Positions 60,792 to 64,000 of a stretch of 64,000 bases of DNA are shown piece after piece. The number at the start of each line of letters is the position of its first letter. The stretch's first letter is position 1. This stretch comes from an uncultured Fretibacterium sp. (lineage in GTDB: Bacteria > Synergistota > Synergistia > Synergistales > Aminobacteriaceae), in assembly GCA_946183145.1 (NCBI GenBank), contig CAMGZM010000011.1, forward strand, positions 1-64,000. Direction: 5' to 3'. The notes beneath the pieces were generated by a model. That model did not search any database. It was given only the letters and a program-made list of their open reading frames with translations, and was not told the origin of the DNA. A program made the position numbers and the translations under genes.

Positions 60792-63700
60792 TTGTATTAT
60801 CCTCTTACCCCTCCCGAAACCGGCATGTATCTGGAGCAGAAATTAAACCCTTCATCAACAGAATACACGCTTGATTTTGGACTCGTCATAAAAGGAGCCG
60901 GAGAAAATGAAATCAATTCGGCCATGTCGGAAATTTTCACACGTCATGAAGCGTTAAGATCATATTATTCTGAGGATAACGGAGTCCCCGTTCGAGTTCT
61001 TTCGGATGAAATACCCAAAATCATCTGGAAAGAATCATCTTCACGCACTGAAGTCGAAAACATAATCAGCGCGAACAATGAAGCATTTTCACTCTCATCA
61101 GTTCCCGTTCACGTAACAGGCTACAAACTCCCGGATGAGTCAATAATTCTTCATTTCTCAGTTCATCATATCGCTTTTGACGCAACAAGCTGCAACATAC
61201 TGATAAATGAGCTTTTCTCTTTGCTGAAACATGAGACTCTGCCGGAATCACAGCTTGATGTTACGGACATTGCGAGGGCTGAAAGTGCAGAAAAATATGA
61301 ACATGGCCGCAAATTTTACCGTGAAATGTTTTCTGACGGAGTGCCAGTTAATGACATGCCCGTAAAAGGAACGAGGCCGAAAATACATCCTCAGAATGAC
61401 AGCGTAAAATCATACACATTCACGGAGCAGGAAATATCATCTCTCACAAAAACAGCTCATGATTTGGGCGCAACAGTTTTCGGGCTTATGTTCTCGGCAA
61501 TATCGATAGCAGTCGGGAAATATTGCAGGAGTGAAGATATTGTTATAGCTTTCTCCGTCAACAGAAGGCCGCAAGAATACGCGAATGTTATCGGAATGTT
61601 CGTGAATCTCGCACCTTTGCGACTGAAACCGAATGCAGATCGTGAAGTCAGTGAATACGTCCGTGATGTCGCGGGACTCATCAAATCAGCCTCGTGTGAT
61701 GCGTCATTGCCTTTTGCTGAAATCGTCAAAGAATTTTCAGGAGTCAGGGACGAATCAAGAAGCCCGGTTTTTGATGTCTCAGTAAACTACAGGCACATTC
61801 CCGGAAAACTTGATGACGGAAAAATCAGCGTTGAGTTTCTTTACGCCCTTCAAAGACTCAGAGATGACATCACTATTACGATTGACAGAACAGACTCAGG
61901 CATGAAACTTTACGTGCAATATTCCTCAGAGCTTTTTGACGACGGATTAATAGCCCGCTTTACGGAGAATATCCGCGAAACATTAAGGCTAATACAGGAG
62001 AATCCAAGCGCAAATATCTCTGATGTGTCAATTTTACCGGGAGAAAAAAGCTATGAAGAGGACAGAAAATATTACGCAGAAATTTTCAGTGATTGTGATT
62101 TTGTGAGCGTTCCTGATTCAGATGTTCAGGACGATAACATTAACGGCACGGGATTTCTTGAGATTGAGTCCCGTAATGCTGATTGGGGCAGGATTTCACG
62201 TTTCTGTTCTGAGAGCGGCATAACTGAAAACGCATTCTTCACGGGGGCATACGGCTATGTTCTTTCGGGATTCAGCGGTGAGGACGGCGCATTGTTCGCG
62301 GTTCAAAACGTCATGAATGATTCTGACGGCGCATTAATCCCTGTGCTTTGCAGAGTAACGGACTCAGATATACGCGGTTACTTGAGTGCGACAGATAAAC
62401 AGCTCCGCAACAGTATGAATCATAATGTATATTCCTTCTCAGAAATCAGAAGCGAACTAGGAATATCAGCGGAAATGCTTTTTGCGTATCATGGCTCAGT
62501 CTCAAACGCTGAATCGATTAATGAGGCAGAGTCGGCGGTTTCATTTGAGGTTTTTCCTGACAGCGGCGGCAAATTGCGTTACGTAATTTCATGGCGGAAA
62601 TCACAATACACAGAAGATTTCATCAGGGCATTAGCTGGAGTTTACGACAAAGTTTTATCGGAGTTCACAGAGCGCAAAAATCTCAGTGAGGTAAATTTTG
62701 CTGACGATTCTTCACTGACTCTGATGGACAAAGCAAACGAAAACGAAACCGATTATGACAAGTCAGACATTGTAACCCAGTTCCGAAAAGCAGCAGAGAA
62801 ATTCCCGGACAATATAGCGGTTGCGTACAAGGATAAGCGTTACACGTACAAAGAGGTTGACGAGATCACCGAGAGAGTCGCGGCATATCTCAAGGGACGC
62901 GGAATAGGTTCGGAAGATGTTGTGTCGATACTGATTCCGCGCTGTGAGTATATGGTGATTGCCTCGCTTGGAGTCCTCAAGACTTGCGCCGCCTATCAGC
63001 CGTTAGATCCTTCGTACCCTCCTGAACGGCTCGAATTTATGATTACGGACGCTTCCGCAAAGCTGTTGATTGCAGACAGGAATCTCATCAAAGACTGCGT
63101 GCCGAATTATCACGGAGAAATACTTTACACTGATGAAATACCCGCATTGCCTCACGCGCAGAAACTCACGGAGACTCCTAAACCGTCAAATCTTTTCATC
63201 ATGCTTTACACTTCAGGCTCAACAGGAGTCCCCAAAGGCGTAATGCTTGAACACGGAAATCTAGCCTGCTTCACAGCGTGGTACAAGAACACGAATAACC
63301 TCACGGAAAAATCCAGAGTAGCGGCTTATGCGAGTTACGGATTCGACGCTTGCATGATGGACTTATATCCCGCACTTACATCGGGCGCGGCTGTCCACAT
63401 ACTTGACGAGGAAATAAGGCTTGATTTCGCGGCTATACAGAAATATTTTGACGCTGAGGGAATAACACACTGCTTCATGACGACTCAGGTAGGCAGACAG
63501 TTCGCGGAATTTTACACGGGGCAATCGCTGAAATATTTATCTGTCGGCGGTGAGAGGCTTGCTCCAATTTTCCCGGAGAATAAGAGCTTCACTTTGCTCA
63601 ATGGTTACGGCCCTACAGAATGCACAATCTTTACAGCTACATTCCCTGTCAAGAAACTTTACAGGCGCATTCCGATCGGCTCGGCTCTCGATAACTTGAA

Positions 63701-64000
63701 GCTGTACATTGTCGACAAGAACGGGCGCAAACTTCCTCCGTATATGCCCGGTGAGCTTTGGATTTCAGGTCATCAGGTCGGGCGCGGTTACTTCAACAGG
63801 CCGGATAAAAACGCAGAAAGTTTCATCAAAAATCCTTTCACGAACGAGGAAGGCTACACGAGAGTTTACAGGACGGGTGATATAGTCCGCAATGTTTATG
63901 ACGGCGGTAAAATTCTTGTTGACTACATAGGCAGAAAAGACTCTCAGGTGAAAATACGCGGCTTCCGTATTGAGCTTACAGAAGTTGAGTCAGTAATCAG
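60792..64000 (+). CDS. Non-ribosomal peptide synthetase, 5' part (C and A domains)
   Basis: An uninterrupted frame of at least 1069 codons, open at the window end. It opens YYPLTPPETGMYLEQ, a condensation-domain N-terminus, with HHIAFDATS as active-site motif (normally HHxxxDG; the Gly is Ala here). A second, partial condensation-like stretch without HHxxxD follows (~residues 430-640). Then comes a full adenylation domain: LYTSGSTGVPKG, NGYGPTECT, GELWISG, YRTGD, GRKDSQVKIRGFRIEL. The start is TTG 60792, since no ATG precedes the first motif and AAGGAAG lies ~11 bases upstream. Amino-acid specificity not assigned. A carrier domain should follow outside the window. Confidence 0.88.
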   Translation, partial: MYYPLTPPETGMYLEQKLNPSSTEYTLDFGLVIKGAGENEINSAMSEIFTRHEALRSYYSEDNGVPVRVLSDEIPKIIWKESSSRTEVENIISANNEAFSLSSVPVHVTGYKLPDESIILHFSVHHIAFDATSCNILINELFSLLKHETLPESQLDVTDIARAESAEKYEHGRKFYREMFSDGVPVNDMPVKGTRPKIHPQNDSVKSYTFTEQEISSLTKTAHDLGATVFGLMFSAISIAVGKYCRSEDIVIAFSVNRRPQEYANVIGMFVNLAPLRLKPNADREVSEYVRDVAGLIKSASCDASLPFAEIVKEFSGVRDESRSPVFDVSVNYRHIPGKLDDGKISVEFLYALQRLRDDITITIDRTDSGMKLYVQYSSELFDDGLIARFTENIRETLRLIQENPSANISDVSILPGEKSYEEDRKYYAEIFSDCDFVSVPDSDVQDDNINGTGFLEIESRNADWGRISRFCSESGITENAFFTGAYGYVLSGFSGEDGALFAVQNVMNDSDGALIPVLCRVTDSDIRGYLSATDKQLRNSMNHNVYSFSEIRSELGISAEMLFAYHGSVSNAESINEAESAVSFEVFPDSGGKLRYVISWRKSQYTEDFIRALAGVYDKVLSEFTERKNLSEVNFADDSSLTLMDKANENETDYDKSDIVTQFRKAAEKFPDNIAVAYKDKRYTYKEVDEITERVAAYLKGRGIGSEDVVSILIPRCEYMVIASLGVLKTCAAYQPLDPSYPPERLEFMITDASAKLLIADRNLIKDCVPNYHGEILYTDEIPALPHAQKLTETPKPSNLFIMLYTSGSTGVPKGVMLEHGNLACFTAWYKNTNNLTEKSRVAAYASYGFDACMMDLYPALTSGAAVHILDEEIRLDFAAIQKYFDAEGITHCFMTTQVGRQFAEFYTGQSLKYLSVGGERLAPIFPENKSFTLLNGYGPTECTIFTATFPVKKLYRRIPIGSALDNLKLYIVDKNGRKLPPYMPGELWISGHQVGRGYFNRPDKNAESFIKNPFTNEEGYTRVYRTGDIVRNVYDGGKILVDYIGRKDSQVKIRGFRIELTEVESVI

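Noticed and set aside
62900..64000. Amino-acid prediction from the NRPS adenylation pocket
   Set aside because: Pocket residues could only be aligned by eye, and the resulting code matched nothing known to me with confidence.

Overview
The window is a roughly 50% GC, gene-dense bacterial chromosome segment. No rRNA or tRNA gene is visible, so the host cannot be fixed. The gene set (DMSO-reductase-family enzyme with its own cofactor operon, radical SAM proteins, glycogen genes, flagellin, signal-peptide proteins typical of a diderm) suggests a strict anaerobe. Synergistota (Synergistaceae, perhaps gut or rumen) is my best guess, as inference only.

Layout. 1-4300: heptamer repeat at the edge, then a four-gene surface-glycan operon (truncated sugar epimerase, GT2 glycosyltransferase, GT-C-like membrane protein, FAD oxidoreductase). 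4299-8621: a 42-aa membrane protein, a LytTR response regulator with a C9 tract, then a minus-strand run of three adjacent PAP2 phosphatase paralogs and a secreted PepSY protein. 8807-10462: a response-regulator remnant cut off beside an IS605-type tnpB element. 10511-13645: small secreted protein, M48 peptidase, and a frameshifted secreted protein with a leukocidin-like core. 13847-18497: glgP-glgA-glgC glycogen operon. 18508-23943: minus-strand operon of an ArsS-type radical SAM enzyme, two glycosyltransferases, a CCG-domain Fe-S protein, a YdjY-like protein and two TVP38 proteins. 23998-25017: secreted transglutaminase-like protein.

25287-39383 is a 14-kb co-directional molybdenum block: mobB (apparently started at ATT), torD-like chaperone, DmsA/DmsB-like enzyme plus a polyferredoxin, tatA, tatC, mobA, modABC, moeA, a second molybdopterin-binding protein, moaA, moaC and a Mog-MOSC fusion. 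Together these import molybdate, build Mo-bis-MGD, insert it into the Tat-exported reductase and export it. moaD, moaE and moeB are not in the window. 39450-43401: membrane protein, three-domain rhodanese, secreted FAD protein with an SLH-like tail.

43447-47115: a small membrane protein with a stem-loop leader, an HTH/membrane protein, and a tandem duplication of a Bax-inhibitor-1 gene with its flanks. One copy has a nonsense mutation and the junction keeps fossils of greA and of a 55-aa gene. 47114-49565: greA, a UDP-sugar epimerase, hemB. 49629-51425: flagellin with a sigma-28-like promoter.

The most unusual part is 51563-59431, a co-directional run starting with two proteins that resemble only the C-terminal part of FtsZ and lack the nucleotide-binding half. 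The second continues into ankyrin repeats and a zinc ribbon. They are followed by a PD-(D/E)XK nuclease, a WYL regulator and two further restriction-type nuclease genes, each interrupted by one in-frame stop codon. I propose it as a candidate, partly decayed defence or conflict island built around an FtsZ-derived module. 59476-60630 is an aldo/keto reductase with a ferredoxin tail. 60792-64000 is the 5' part of a non-ribosomal peptide synthetase that runs off the window.

No stretch over 300 bases is left without a gene or pseudogene. The longest gaps are 25018-25286 and 4428-4642.
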